A stretch of DNA of 64,000 nucleotides from contig CAWDIJ010000004.1 in NCBI GenBank assembly GCA_963802375.1, forward strand, positions 186,001 to 250,000. Reading direction: 5' to 3'. Each line of letters starts with the position of its first letter. Position 1 is the first letter of the stretch. This stretch comes from JACDAN01 sp963802375. GTDB lineage: Bacteria; Actinomycetota; Thermoleophilia; Gaiellales; Gaiellaceae. A model generated the notes under the pieces. It saw only the letters and a list, made by a program, of their open reading frames with translations, had not been told where the DNA came from and did not search any database. This document shows, in pieces, positions 26,104 to 34,786 of the stretch. Position numbers and translations under genes: made by a program.

Positions 26104-26742
26104 ATGAACGACAAGCCGAACTGGCAGGCCGCGCACCTCGACGACATCGAGCGGCGTGGCAGAGATATTCCGGTGCGCGAGCACCTCGGGATCCACGCAT
26201 TCGGAATCAACGCCTACACGCCCGGCGAGGACGGCACGCTGATCAACGAGCACGACGAGGCCGGGTCGGGCCAGGAGGAGTTGTACATCGTGCTCGACGG
26301 GAAGGCGACCTTCGAGGTCGACGGCGAGACGGTCGACGCGCCGCCAGGAACACTCGTGTTCGTCGGGCCGGAGTCGCGGCGGAAGGCGACCGGAGACGGA
26401 ACCCTCCTCGCTGTCGGCGCTACACCCGGCGAGGCGTACCAGGGGGTGGACTGGGGTGAGGCGTGGCCGTTCCACAGAGACTCCATGACGGCCTACGGCG
26501 AACAGCGTTACGCCGACGCGCTCGATGCGGTCCGCGGTGGCCTCGAGCACATGCCGGACCACGCGGGTTTGCATTACAACTACGCGTGCTTCGCAACGCT
26601 CGCAGGCGAAACCGGCGAGGACACGTTCGTCCACCTCCGGCGGTCCGTCGAACTGTTCCCGCGGTTCCGCGAGGACGCGCGCAGAGACGACGACTTCGCC
26701 GCCCTACGCGACGACCCGCGGTTCGAGCAGGCCCTTCGCTGA
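26104..26742 (+). CDS. cupin domain - TPR-like protein
   Basis: A 212-aa protein with a well-placed GGAGG site before ATG 26104. Residues 25-105 form a cupin barrel (INEHDEAGSGQEELYIVLDG, TFEVDGETVDAPPGTLVFVG). The His and Glu residues of motif 1 (EH, then EE) suggest a metal site, though the second-motif His is not obvious. The C-terminal half is helical with two TPR-like units (YADALDAVRGGLEHMPDHAGLHYNYA and TFVHLRRSVELFPRFREDA). This cupin-TPR combination occurs as an uncharacterised actinobacterial family, probably a small-molecule sensor or enzyme. Confidence 0.78.
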   Translation: MNDKPNWQAAHLDDIERRGRDIPVREHLGIHAFGINAYTPGEDGTLINEHDEAGSGQEELYIVLDGKATFEVDGETVDAPPGTLVFVGPESRRKATGDGTLLAVGATPGEAYQGVDWGEAWPFHRDSMTAYGEQRYADALDAVRGGLEHMPDHAGLHYNYACFATLAGETGEDTFVHLRRSVELFPRFREDARRDDDFAALRDDPRFEQALR

Positions 26743-26883
26743 GCGCAGGTCTCTTCGACGAGCTGAGGCGCCAAGGTCTGCCCGACTTCCCGCGCTGTAG
26801 ATCCAAGCTGGTGTGACCCCGTTGTAGGGCGCGGCCTACGCGCTTCCGTTTCAACGCCTTGCGGTTCTCTGTACCTTGTGCTT

Positions 26884-26893
26884 CTATGCATAG
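26884..26893. promoter_or_regulatory. candidate PadR operator palindrome
   Basis: A perfect 10-bp palindrome CTATGCATAG, A+T-rich against its surroundings, lies 25 bp before the PadR gene start. PadR regulators typically repress their own operons from such sites. Assignment rests on position and symmetry only. Confidence 0.35.
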
Positions 26894-26918
26894 TACTTCG
26901 ACCCGTGGAAGGGTGGCC

Positions 26919-27281
26919 ATGCACATCGACAAGGACCTAGTCGCGGCCGCGGCGACACCGCTCGTGCTCGCAATCCTGGCGGAGGGTGAGAATTACGGCT
27001 ACGCCATCCTCAAGCGGGTGCGTGCTCTTTCCGCGGGTGAGCTCGAGTGGACCGACGGGATGCTCTACCCGTTGCTCCATCGCCTCGATCGGCTCGGGCA
27101 CGTGACGACGGAGTGGCGCACGTCGCCTGAAGGGCGTCGCCGCAAGTACTACTCGGTCACCGACGACGGACGAAAAGCACTTGCAGAGCAGCGTCGGCAG
27201 TGGGAGACGATCACCCGTGCGCTGAACGACGTCTGGCCGGGCTCGGGTGTGCTGATGACGGCGCTCGGCGAGACTCAGTGA
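26919..27281 (+). CDS. PadR family transcriptional regulator
   Basis: A 120-aa protein starting ATG 26919. It has a winged helix (TPLVLAILAEGENYGYAILKRV, then ELEWTDGMLYPLLHRLDRLGHV and GRRRKYYSVTDDGRKALAEQ) with a C-terminal dimerisation helix, at the length of the short PadR type. Such repressors usually control the transporter or membrane protein encoded next to them. The stop overlaps the start of the following membrane-protein gene (TGATG), so the two form a regulator-target pair. A palindrome upstream (26884-26893) may be its operator. Confidence 0.92.
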   Translation: MHIDKDLVAAAATPLVLAILAEGENYGYAILKRVRALSAGELEWTDGMLYPLLHRLDRLGHVTTEWRTSPEGRRRKYYSVTDDGRKALAEQRRQWETITRALNDVWPGSGVLMTALGETQ

Positions 27282-28617
27282 TGGAGAGCGTGGAGTCACA
27301 GATCGCAGAGTGGCGCGACTACGTCGCGAACGCGCCGGGCGTCAACGGTCGCGACGTCGACGAGCTGGAGGATCATCTTCGCGGCCAGATCGCTGAGCTG
27401 AACTCGGCAGGCCTCGCGGACGACGAAGCGTTCCTTGTCGCCGTGAAGCGGATGGGCGACCTCGACAGCCTGTCCCGAGAGTACGCACGCGAACACAGCG
27501 GGCGACTCTGGAAACAGCTCTTCCGAACTGACGACGAGCCGGCGCGCGCGGCCGGCGGCTGGGTCGAGCCGCTCGCCTTCGCCGTGGCTGCGGCGGTCAC
27601 GATCCAGATCGCCCGCCTCGTCGCGGACTTCCCCGACGAGGAGCCGACTTGGTTCGCCGGAACCTCAGTCTGTTCGTGTTGCCGTTCCTCGCCGGGTACT
27701 TCGCCCGCCGGCGGCAGCTCAACCTTCAGCAATGCGCGCTGGCGGCGGCGCCGTTCGCGCTCGCCGCGCTCGTGGTCAACCTCTACCCGTGGGACGCGGA
27801 CTCGTCGACCGAGGAGCTCGTCGCGCTCCACCTGCCCGTCGCGCTGTGGTTCGTCGTCGCCTACCCGTACATGGGCGGCACGATCCGATCGCACGAGCGG
27901 CGCATGGATTTCGTCCGCTTCACGGGCGAGTGGTTCATCTACTACGTGTTGATCGCGCTCGGGGGTGGGGTGCTCATGGGCCTGACCGCTGCGATCCTCG
28001 AGCCCACGGGCGTCGACGTCGAACGGATCATCGAGTGGGTTCTGCCCTCGGGGGCCGCGGGCGCCGTGATCGTCGCCGCGTGGCTCGTCGAGTCGAAGCA
28101 AAGGGTCGTGGAGAACATGGCGCCGGTTCTCACGATGCTCTTCACGCCGCTGTTCGCGGTGATGCTGGCCGTCTCCGCCGTCGTCTACGCGGTGACCGGT
28201 CTCGGCGACGCCTTCGACCGCGACCTCGTCAGCGTCTTCGACGCCCTGCTGGTGGTCGTCCTCGCGCTCGTCTTGTACGGGATGTCGGCGCGGGACCCCT
28301 CGGAGTCGCCGGGCTGGATGGACCGCATCCAGCTGGTCGCCGTCGTCAGCGCCCTCGTCCTCGACGTGATGGTGCTCGGCGCGATGATCGCGCGGATCGG
28401 CGACCTCGGGCTCACGCCGAACCGAACGGCAGCGGTCGGCCTCAACCTCGTCCTCCTCGTGAACCTGGCCGGGGCCGCCTGGCTCTCCGCACGGTTCCTA
28501 ACTGGACGCAGCAGGCTCCACCGGCTCGAGCACTGGCAGACGACCTACCTACCCGTCTTCGCCCTCTGGGCCGCCGCGGTCGTGGTCGTGCTCCCACCGC
28601 TATTCACCTTCGACTGA
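27281..28617 (+). pseudogene. PadR-linked membrane protein (permease-prefix domain plus DUF4153-like region), one frameshift
   Basis: ATG 27281 opens a soluble N-terminal domain (VESQIAEWRDYVANAPGVNG, VDELEDHLRGQIAEL, ADDEAFLVAVKRMGDLDSL). This is the permease-prefix domain commonly found in proteins encoded after PadR genes. About nine membrane spans follow, ending FALWAAAVVVVLPPLFTFD. The frame changes near 27655: adding one C in the GCC-GG stretch joins TWFA to RNLSLFVLPFLAG. With that correction the protein is about 445 aa. The membrane part resembles DUF4153-type proteins of unknown transport role. It is translationally coupled to PadR and probably regulated with it. The frameshift may be a sequence error. 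Confidence 0.75.
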
Positions 28618-28674
28618 CCCGGGCCTCTCGGTCAACCGGAACAGAATCCTCAAGTCAGACGTTTAGTGTCGGGC

Positions 28675-29562
28675 ATGGCGGGTGCAACGCGCCTCCTCGT
28701 CGTCACGGCGATCGCGACCGGCGTCGCGGCCGCAGCTGCGCACGCCGGCCCGGAAGCAGTTGGCACGCGCGGCTCATGGCTCGCGCTCGTCCAAGGCGGC
28801 GACGAATCCCGCATCGTCCTCATGAAGCCGGATGGAAGCCGGCGCCGGATCCTTGTTCCGGCCGAGTTCGGCGTGCAGTCGCCTGCGTGGCGACCGGACG
28901 GGCGGGCAGTTGCCTTCGTGAGCTCCCGCCGCGGAAACCCCGGGATCTTTCTCGCCGACGTTGAGACCAGGCGCGTGCAAAGGCTCGTCGCTCGGGGGAG
29001 GACCGGGCGCGGCGACCCGGCGTTCTCCGCCGATGGGCGGTTCATCGCCTACACGCGCTCGTTCCGTGGCAGCGACATCCTCGTCGCCCGCGCGGACGGG
29101 TCGCGGCCGCGCGTGGTCTTTCGAGACGGGCGCCCGAACACCGAGCCGACATGGGCGCCCGACGGTACGCGCATCGCGTTCGTCCGGAACACCCGCGTCG
29201 CCGTCGTCTCCGTCCGGACGCGGCGGGCGCGGTTGCTCAGCCCCGGCGACGAGTGGGCGAGCAGTCCCGCCTGGGCGCCAAACGGCCGGTCGATCGCGTT
29301 CGTACGCAGGCCGGTCAACTCCGACCGTGGACGCCTGGCTGTCATGCGCCCCGACGGGAGCGGGCTCCGCAATCTCGCCCCGCACCTCCAGGACGTCGTT
29401 GACGTCGCTTGGTCCCCGGACAGCCGCTGGCTCGTCTTCACACGCCGCATCTCCCCGGACTCCGACGTGTTCCGCCTCCGGCTGTCGGACGGCGCCGTGC
29501 GCAAGGTGACGCGAAACAGCATCTCGGACTACGACCCTGCGTGGGGCCCGCCGCGCTCCTAG
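28675..29562 (+). CDS. secreted TolB-like beta-propeller protein
   Basis: A 295-aa protein with a signal peptide (ATRLLVVTAIATGVAAAAAHA) and six or so WD40/PD40-like repeats. Each has an SPAWRPDGRAVAFVS-type strand: FSADGRFIAYTRS, TWAPDGTRIAFVRN, AWAPNGRSIAFVRR and AWSPDSRWLVFTRR. PD40 propellers like TolB bind proteins or ligands outside the cell, and no enzymatic residues are evident. ATG 28675 is chosen over a GTG at 28666 because it leads straight into the signal peptide. Flanked by unrelated genes, it appears to be a single transcription unit. Confidence 0.82.
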   Translation: MAGATRLLVVTAIATGVAAAAAHAGPEAVGTRGSWLALVQGGDESRIVLMKPDGSRRRILVPAEFGVQSPAWRPDGRAVAFVSSRRGNPGIFLADVETRRVQRLVARGRTGRGDPAFSADGRFIAYTRSFRGSDILVARADGSRPRVVFRDGRPNTEPTWAPDGTRIAFVRNTRVAVVSVRTRRARLLSPGDEWASSPAWAPNGRSIAFVRRPVNSDRGRLAVMRPDGSGLRNLAPHLQDVVDVAWSPDSRWLVFTRRISPDSDVFRLRLSDGAVRKVTRNSISDYDPAWGPPRS

Positions 29563-29587
29563 CGAAGGCGGTAGAGCCAGCCGACTC

Positions 29588-30028
29588 CTACGAGTCCTGC
29601 CGGCCTGGCGAACGGCGGTACGTGATCTGCAGGTCGTCCGCCCACGTCTCGTCGTCACGCGAAAGCCTCCCCAGACCCTCCATGGTGTCGTCATCGTCCT
29701 CGAACGTCACCGTCATGCGTTGCGAGAACTCCGGCGCGTCGCGCGCCATCTCCAACCCGTTCTCCAGCACGCGGAACTCGTAGACCCGGTGGACGCCGCG
29801 CGAGTCGAAGTAGTGCCATTGGAGACCGTCGGTGTCGCCGATTATCGAGATGGGGTCGGGGAAGTCGGGGTGGTCGCTGTGCGAATGCCAGATCAGGAAC
29901 CGCTCCCCTTCGAGCCACCGCACCTCGGCGGTGCCGCTGACGATCGTCCCTGGAAGTGCGGGGTGAGTCGCTTGAGTCGTCCACGCGCCGACCAGCCGCC
30001 GGCCCAGTTGCTCGAGATCGGCGCTCAC
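29588..30028 (-). CDS. conserved hypothetical protein (DUF1579-like)
   Basis: A 146-aa soluble protein with landmarks AEVRWLEGERFLIWHSHSDH, SIIGDTDGLQWHYFDSRGVH, MARDAPEFSQRMTVTFEDD and DDLQITYRR. This matches a common bacterial beta-barrel family annotated DUF1579-like or hypothetical, with no known reaction. The GTG start at 30028 overlaps the stop of the upstream metallo-beta-lactamase-fold gene (GTGA), so both are expressed together. The length is normal for the family. Confidence 0.75.
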   Translation of the reverse strand: MSADLEQLGRRLVGAWTTQATHPALPGTIVSGTAEVRWLEGERFLIWHSHSDHPDFPDPISIIGDTDGLQWHYFDSRGVHRVYEFRVLENGLEMARDAPEFSQRMTVTFEDDDDTMEGLGRLSRDDETWADDLQITYRRSPGRQDS

Positions 30029-30687
30029 GAGAGCGCGCGCTCGAGCGCATTACGGTCCGTCGGCGCTCCGTGCGTCGGGAGCACGTGCTCGACAGGCAGC
30101 TCGAGCAGCGGACGCAAGCCTTCGACGACCTGCTCCTGCGTCATGTCCGGAGGCAGCCACCGGGGATTGATCCCAAGCCCACTTCCGAAGTCGACGAGCG
30201 TGTCGCCGGCGATGACCGCCCGATGGCTCTCGATCCAGAGCACCATGTCATTCGGCTTTTGTCCGGGAAACGCCTCGACACCGACGTCCAGTCGGTCGCC
30301 CGCCGCGTACAGGTGCGCCTCGCCGATCCCCTCCTTGAGGAGCCAGACGACGTCGGGGCTGCCGTCGCCCGCCTGCTCGGCGGTGATGCCGTACATCCGC
30401 ATGAGGTCTTCCGCGCTATCGGGCAGCGGCGTGTAGACGGGTGCGCCGAACCGCTCGACCAGACCCTGCGCGTCCCGCTCGTGCCAAGGCGCGGTCAACA
30501 CGACTGCCGTCTCGCTCTCGGTTGCGAGCGTCTCGATCTCGCTCGGAGGGGCGATCGGGTCGAAGAGCAGCAGGCGCTCGCCGTCGTCGATTGCGTAGGA
30601 GGAGAAGTTCTGATCCCAAGGCTCGCTCGGCTCCCAGTCCGGGTGCGGTGCCTGCCAGTGCCAAAGTCCAGCCCGTAGCTCGCGCAA
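30025..30687 (-). CDS. MBL-fold-like protein with degenerate metal motif
   Basis: A protein of about 220 aa. It reads as a metallo-beta-lactamase fold (ERLLLFDPIAPPSEIETLA, VVLTAPWHERDAQGLVERFGA, AVIAGDTLVDFGSGL, VEHVLPTHGAPTD). The canonical HxHxDH motif is replaced by WHERD, while later metal-ligand-like residues (GDT, THG) remain. Such members may bind one metal or none. No conventional ATG exists: TTG 30687 is used because the neighbouring hydrolase ends at 30711 and the frame upstream overlaps it. It overlaps the following gene by 4 bp (GTGA). Confidence 0.7.
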   Translation of the reverse strand: MRELRAGLWHWQAPHPDWEPSEPWDQNFSSYAIDDGERLLLFDPIAPPSEIETLATESETAVVLTAPWHERDAQGLVERFGAPVYTPLPDSAEDLMRMYGITAEQAGDGSPDVVWLLKEGIGEAHLYAAGDRLDVGVEAFPGQKPNDMVLWIESHRAVIAGDTLVDFGSGLGINPRWLPPDMTQEQVVEGLRPLLELPVEHVLPTHGAPTDRNALERALS

Positions 30688-30710
30688 CGGCGCAACGCTA
30701 ACGCGCGCGG

Positions 30711-31547
30711 CTAGTTGGCGGTGAGGCGTCGAAGCGCTGCGCGAACTGCGCCGGGCGCCTCGACCCAGATGAAATGCCCGGCGCCCTCGACGACCTCGAC
30801 CCAGGCGCCCGGAATCCGCTCGGCCCCGTCCGTCGAGGCGCCGAGGGGCATTGGGCTCCGTGAGCCGTGGACGAAGCCGACGGGGACGCGAATCTGCGGC
30901 AGCCCCGCTTCGAGCGCCGGCAGCGCTGCCTGGATCGACGGCACCATCTCGGCCGAGCGCTCGCTCGAAATTCGCAGATCGGGCATCGGCGGTGCGCGCT
31001 CGGGATCGGCGAAGTACGCGGGCCAGACGAGGCGCATCCCCTCGAGCGCCAGCTCGTCGTCGACCGCGCCCGCCATCGACAGCTCGTCGATCTCGCGCGC
31101 CCGCTCGCGCACGTGCTCTGGCGTCCGGCGAAAGATCTCCTCGTCGAACTCCGGCCAGCGTCCGTCGCTGATCGGGCCGAGCGGTTCGACGGCAAGCACG
31201 CCAAGGAGCCGCTCCGGCATCGCCTCCGCGACGTGGAGCGCGAGGTGCCCGCCCCACGAATGGCCGACGACGTACGCCGTTTGCCAGCCGAGCGCGTCGA
31301 GGACGCGGCGGGCATCCCCGACATCGGCCGCGACCGTGTATGGCCCTCCCACCGCCGACGGCTCCTGCCCTCGCTGCTGGTACCACGCGACGTCGTTCTC
31401 CTCCGCGAGCTCGTCGGCGAGGTCTCGCAGGTAGTCGAAGCCGAGTCCCGGCCCCCCGTGAAGCAGGAGCACCGGCGGCCCACTTCCGGCGCGGCGACCG
31501 GCGATCAGCGGCCCGTCGTCGTTCGTGGTGAACTCAGCCCACGCCAC
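30711..31547 (-). CDS. alpha/beta hydrolase (proline iminopeptidase-like)
   Basis: A 278-aa protein with the oxyanion segment LLLHGGPGLGFDYL at about residues 27-40, YQQRGQEPSA, the nucleophile elbow GHSWGG at about 95-100, a helical cap, and the C-terminal GAGHFIWVEAP with the catalytic His. The HGGPG motif and DQRG-like loop place it near the prolyl-iminopeptidase/epoxide-hydrolase group, but the substrate is not determinable. It starts with GTG 31547 and sits 11 bp after the small barrel gene at 31559 on the same strand. Confidence 0.85.
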   Translation of the reverse strand: MAWAEFTTNDDGPLIAGRRAGSGPPVLLLHGGPGLGFDYLRDLADELAEENDVAWYQQRGQEPSAVGGPYTVAADVGDARRVLDALGWQTAYVVGHSWGGHLALHVAEAMPERLLGVLAVEPLGPISDGRWPEFDEEIFRRTPEHVRERAREIDELSMAGAVDDELALEGMRLVWPAYFADPERAPPMPDLRISSERSAEMVPSIQAALPALEAGLPQIRVPVGFVHGSRSPMPLGASTDGAERIPGAWVEVVEGAGHFIWVEAPGAVRAALRRLTAN

Positions 31548-31558
31548 CAGCCGCGCTG

Positions 31559-31843
31559 CTACTCCGTCATACGGAAGGCGACTTGGTATTTCTCGACCGA
31601 GCTGCGCTGGCCGGGGGTGTCGCCGGCCGGCATCGCGTTCAGAGCCGCGTCGCCGCGCCGGTAGTCGTCCTCGGTCTCGAAGAAGAGGATCACAAGCAAC
31701 TTGTCGGTTTCCGGATCACGAAGGACGACGATCTCCTTGGCCGGCACGTCGTCCGGGCGCTCGCCGCCCTCCATCTCGCGCTGCATCTCCGCCATTCGAT
31801 CGCTATTCACGCCATCGAAGGAAACGACTCGTGCGAGCGGCAT
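31559..31843 (-). CDS. small dimeric alpha/beta-barrel-like protein
   Basis: A 94-aa protein with a beta strand (MPLARVVSFDGV), an amphipathic helix (SDRMAEMQREMEGG), a strand pair (AKEIVVLRDPETDKLLVILFF), a second helix (TEDDYRRGDAALNAM) and a final strand (VEKYQVAFRMTE). This is the ferredoxin-like pattern of ABM/EthD-type proteins. A perfect AAGGAGG lies 5 nt before ATG 31843. It is cotranscribed with the hydrolase downstream. Its function is unknown, and monooxygenase activity cannot be assumed. Confidence 0.7.
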   Translation of the reverse strand: MPLARVVSFDGVNSDRMAEMQREMEGGERPDDVPAKEIVVLRDPETDKLLVILFFETEDDYRRGDAALNAMPAGDTPGQRSSVEKYQVAFRMTE

Positions 31844-31876
31844 CTTTACCTCCTTTTCGACAGGTTCCGAACGACT

Positions 31877-33037
31877 CTAGCCTTCCATCGACGCGAGGGC
31901 CGAGCGCGACTCCGCGCGGGCCTCGCGCCACCACACCAGCTCGTACGCGTGCAACGCCAGCCAGACTGCGGTGACGAGCGCCAGCGCGGCTAGTGCCGGG
32001 ACCATTGTCGCGAGCGGTAGCAGGAGTACGAATGCGAGCGCAGCCAGAAATCGACCGCTGCTCACGAAAAACCGGCGGACGATCCGTACTCGGATCGCCC
32101 AGTACGTAAGCAGGTAGAGCGCGCTTCCGCCGCAGAGCGCGAAGGCCGCGACGGTGTCGAGCTCCTCGCCAACGTGGCCGACAATCGTCTTCATGGCGAA
32201 TGCGAAGAGCACGATGCCGACGATCATCGGGAAGTGCCCGTACGCGTACAGATCGCGGGCCAGTGCCACGCGCTCTGCACCCTCGCGCTCATGGAGGATC
32301 TGCTCGCCGCGGATCGAGAAGAAGTCGAAGTACGCGAGCCAGAACGACGTGGCGACGAGGAGTCCGAGGATCGCCGCCGCGACCTCGCCTGGCCCGATCC
32401 CGATCCCGGTGGCGCCAATCCCGATCGAGATGAACGCCTCGCCGAGCGCGATGATCACCACGAGGCCGTGGCGCTCCGCGAAGTGGGACGGGTGCAGGCG
32501 CCATCCCGTCGACCCGCTCAGAACGCCGCCGACGTAGGCGCACGCCAGCGCGGCGAGCCAGAGCCAGATGCGTGCGCCGTCCGTGAAGCCCGCGAGGAAG
32601 ATCAGGGTCGCGCCCGACAGCGTCCACGGCGCCAGCCGAAGCACGGCGCCGAGCAGGTCGCGGCTACCGCGGCCGGCGAGGGCGTAGAGCGCGGTGTGCA
32701 TCGCCCAGACGACGACGAAGGCGGCGCCGAAGAGCACGCCGTCGTCCTCGAACACTCCCGGCACGACGAGCGCCGCGACGAACATCGCGATCAGCGCGAT
32801 GAGCAGCGCGGCGCCGACTACCTCCTCCTCGGGGTCGACCGTGTTCGTCAGCCAGGCATACGCCGACCACGTCCACCAGAGCGCAGCCAGCACGAGCACG
32901 CCGCGGCCGAGCCCGGCCCAGGTCGGATCGTCGGAGAGCAGCGTCGCGACCTGCGTGAACGCGAACACGAAGACGAGGTCGAAGAAGAGCTCTCGCGGCG
33001 TGACGCGGTGCTCATGGTTGACTGCGGTCACGGGCAT
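31877..33037 (-). CDS. low temperature requirement protein A (LtrA) family membrane protein
   Basis: A 386-aa protein starting ATG 33037 (MPVTAVNHEHRVTPRELFFD). It has about ten membrane spans. Signature segments are RELFFDLVFVFAFTQVATLL, WTWSAYAWLTNTVDPE, HFAERHGLVVIIALGEAFIS and LYAYGHFPMIVGIVLFA. LtrA-family proteins are integral membrane proteins of unknown biochemical role, named from Listeria growth in the cold. The length fits the family. It is divergent from the acetyltransferase at 33066 with 28 bp between the starts. Confidence 0.92.
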   Translation of the reverse strand: MPVTAVNHEHRVTPRELFFDLVFVFAFTQVATLLSDDPTWAGLGRGVLVLAALWWTWSAYAWLTNTVDPEEEVVGAALLIALIAMFVAALVVPGVFEDDGVLFGAAFVVVWAMHTALYALAGRGSRDLLGAVLRLAPWTLSGATLIFLAGFTDGARIWLWLAALACAYVGGVLSGSTGWRLHPSHFAERHGLVVIIALGEAFISIGIGATGIGIGPGEVAAAILGLLVATSFWLAYFDFFSIRGEQILHEREGAERVALARDLYAYGHFPMIVGIVLFAFAMKTIVGHVGEELDTVAAFALCGGSALYLLTYWAIRVRIVRRFFVSSGRFLAALAFVLLLPLATMVPALAALALVTAVWLALHAYELVWWREARAESRSALASMEG

Positions 33038-33065
33038 CCGTCTAGTTAGTTTGAAGCCACCGGCG

Positions 33066-33536
33066 ATGATTTCGCTCCACCCCATCGACTCGAGCAACTA
33101 CCGCGAGGCCATCGAGCTCTCGGTCGCATCTGACCAGCAGCGGTTCGTCGCGCCGAATCTGCAGTCGCTCGCCGACGCGTACGTCTGGCGGAACGCCGCC
33201 GAGCCGTACGCCGTCTACTCGGACGACGAGATGGTCGGCTTCGCGCTGCTGTTCCCGCTCGCTGACGGCGGAGACGACGACTCCATACCCGAACCCGGCA
33301 CCGAACGCGGGATCATCCTCGTCCGTCTGATGATCGACAGGCGCTTCCAGGGTCGTGCGTACGGGCGAGCCGCGCTCGACGCGATCGTCAAGCTCGTTCG
33401 CGACCGCGGACTACCGACCATCCGGCTCTCGGTCGTGCCTGAGAACGAGCAGGCCCTGGAGTTCTACCGCCGGAATGGGTTTGCCGAGACCGGCGAGATC
33501 CACGGCGGCGAGATCGTGATGGAGCGCCAGATCTAG
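33066..33536 (+). CDS. GNAT family N-acetyltransferase
   Basis: A 156-aa protein with a standard GNAT core: LHPIDSSNYREAIEL strand, YSDDEMVGFALLFPL, ILVRLMIDRRFQGRAYGRAAL with the acetyl-CoA pyrophosphate loop R/Q-x-x-G-x-A/G, and LSVVPENEQALEFYRRNGFAETGE. It resembles spermidine/aminoglycoside-type acetyltransferases, but no substrate is indicated. ATG 33066 is close to the divergent LtrA start. The YCII-like gene follows 10 bp after its stop. Confidence 0.87.
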   Translation: MISLHPIDSSNYREAIELSVASDQQRFVAPNLQSLADAYVWRNAAEPYAVYSDDEMVGFALLFPLADGGDDDSIPEPGTERGIILVRLMIDRRFQGRAYGRAALDAIVKLVRDRGLPTIRLSVVPENEQALEFYRRNGFAETGEIHGGEIVMERQI

Positions 33537-33546
33537 ACTCGACGTC

Positions 33547-33851
33547 ATGGCGCTGCGGATCCCACGCGTCGTTCTCCGCGTCGGCCCAGGGCCGACCTGG
33601 GCGAGCGGCCTGCCGGAGGACCAGCCGGGCTGGGACGAGCACGCGGCGTTCATCAACGCTCAGATCGACGCCGGGCTCTTCATCATGGGCGGCACGTGGG
33701 CCGGAAGGCTCGGCTCGATGTCGATCTGGGAAGCGTGAACGCGGACGAGGTCCGCGAGTTGATGCAGCAGGACCCGTTCGTCCAGAACGGCGTCTTCGTG
33801 ATCGAGGACCTCGCCGACTGGACCGTCTACGTCGACACGAGAATCGAGTAG
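33547..33851 (+). pseudogene. YCII-related domain protein, split by one frameshift
   Basis: ATG 33547 opens 63 codons (GWDEHAAFINAQIDAGLFIM, GGTWAGRLGSMSIWEA) ending in TGA at 33736-33738. The rest continues in another frame from a GTG at 33735 (NADEVRELMQQDPFVQNGVF, EDLADWTVYVDTRIE) to TAG 33851. Together they give one YCII-type ferredoxin-fold protein of about 101 aa with the usual DP-F-x-x-N-G motif. The break is a single-base change at about 33735, either a sequence error or a recent mutation. Confidence 0.75.
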
Positions 33852-33852
33852 T

Positions 33853-33954
33853 TCACATCCGGACCGGGCTCTGGAGCCGGTAGGCCGCCTGCGTCCCGTC
33901 GAAACCCTTGAGCTCCAGCTCCTCGGGCTCCGCTGTCAGTCCCTGCGTCGTCAC
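33853..33954 (-). pseudogene. relic 3' end of an ATPase-adenylate cyclase gene
   Basis: A 33-codon frame ending TGA at 33853 encodes GLTAEPEELELKGFDG, then TQAAYRLQSPVRM. It matches the C-terminus of the 1085-aa cyclase protein at 36853 (GLAAEPEQLQLKGFDG, then KQAAYRISTPVRA). The rest of that gene is absent here, so this is the leftover tail of a second copy. Its GTG overlaps the end of the neighbouring reductase gene, which may be chance. Confidence 0.75.
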
Positions 33955-34508
33955 GGAAGGCGATAGCGGAGGTGGACGACGCCGCTGCTGAACCGGTGCT
34001 CGTCGATGAGCTTCAGATCGACGCGCATGTCGGTCGGCAGTGCGGGGGTGCGCCCACCGAGGACGACTGGCCAGACGAACAAGGCCAATTCGTCGACCAG
34101 CCCAGCGACGAGAGCCTGGGCTGCCAGATTCGGGCCACCGACCAACAGATCCCTACTGGCGGCGGCCTTCAGCTCACGTACCGCGCTCGGGTCGAAGTGC
34201 CGTTCGAGCCGAGTGTTCGCGGTGCGTGGTGTGGCGAGGGTCGAGGAGTAGACGACCTTGTCCGCCGCCTGCCATGCGCTCGCGTAGTCGGCCATGAGGT
34301 CCGACTGGTTGGCCAGGGTGGCGTCGGTCTCCCACACAGCCAGGGTCTCGTACATGCGCCGCCCATAGAGGTAGGTGCCTGCGGACCGCATGAGCTCTGT
34401 GATGAACACGAACACGTCGTCGTCGGGCGGAGCCCAGTCGAAGGCGCCGCGCTCATCCTCGGTGCAGCCGTCTAGGGACATGTTCGACGCGTAGATCAAC
34501 TTCGCCAT
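33951..34508 (-). CDS. dihydrofolate reductase family protein (RibD C-terminal type)
   Basis: A 185-aa protein with KLIYASNMSLDGCTED at the N-terminus, a LYGRRMYETLAVWE helix, KVVYSSTLATPRTANTRLER, the dinucleotide-binding DLLVGGPNLAAQALVAGLVDEL at about residues 118-139 and FVWPVVLGGRTPAL. This is the RibD_C fold seen in many small NADPH reductases (riboflavin- and folate-like); the substrate is unknown. ATG 34508 follows CAGGAG. The end abuts a relic cyclase tail. Confidence 0.85.
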   Translation of the reverse strand: MAKLIYASNMSLDGCTEDERGAFDWAPPDDDVFVFITELMRSAGTYLYGRRMYETLAVWETDATLANQSDLMADYASAWQAADKVVYSSTLATPRTANTRLERHFDPSAVRELKAAASRDLLVGGPNLAAQALVAGLVDELALFVWPVVLGGRTPALPTDMRVDLKLIDEHRFSSGVVHLRYRLP

Positions 34509-34786
34509 GACACGCTCCTGCATCACCGTCGACAAACTCGACGCCCTCGTCCAACCCTGGGGCGGGGAAGAGCCACTCGATGATCGTCCCAGCAATGCCG
34601 GTCGGCCGCACGCCGAAGTGCCGATCGGGGACGCCGCATGCGTTGGCTGACGCCAGCACTAGCCGACCCGTCAGCCGCGGCAGAGCGTCGGCCGAGCACT
34701 CGTAAGGATTTCGTTATTAGCAGGAGCTTTTTGCCGTGACCGGGAACACCCTGTGAGGGAGAACGAAAAACAGGAGGCTCAGGAAC

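Noticed and set aside
34509..34786. Minus-strand open stretch upstream of the DHFR-like gene (contains RPTGIAGTIIEWLFPAPG)
   Set aside because: No start, no recognisable family and a stop a short way upstream; it may be a worn gene fragment but cannot be supported. Otherwise the 278-bp gap holds only the leader of the cupredoxin-like gene.
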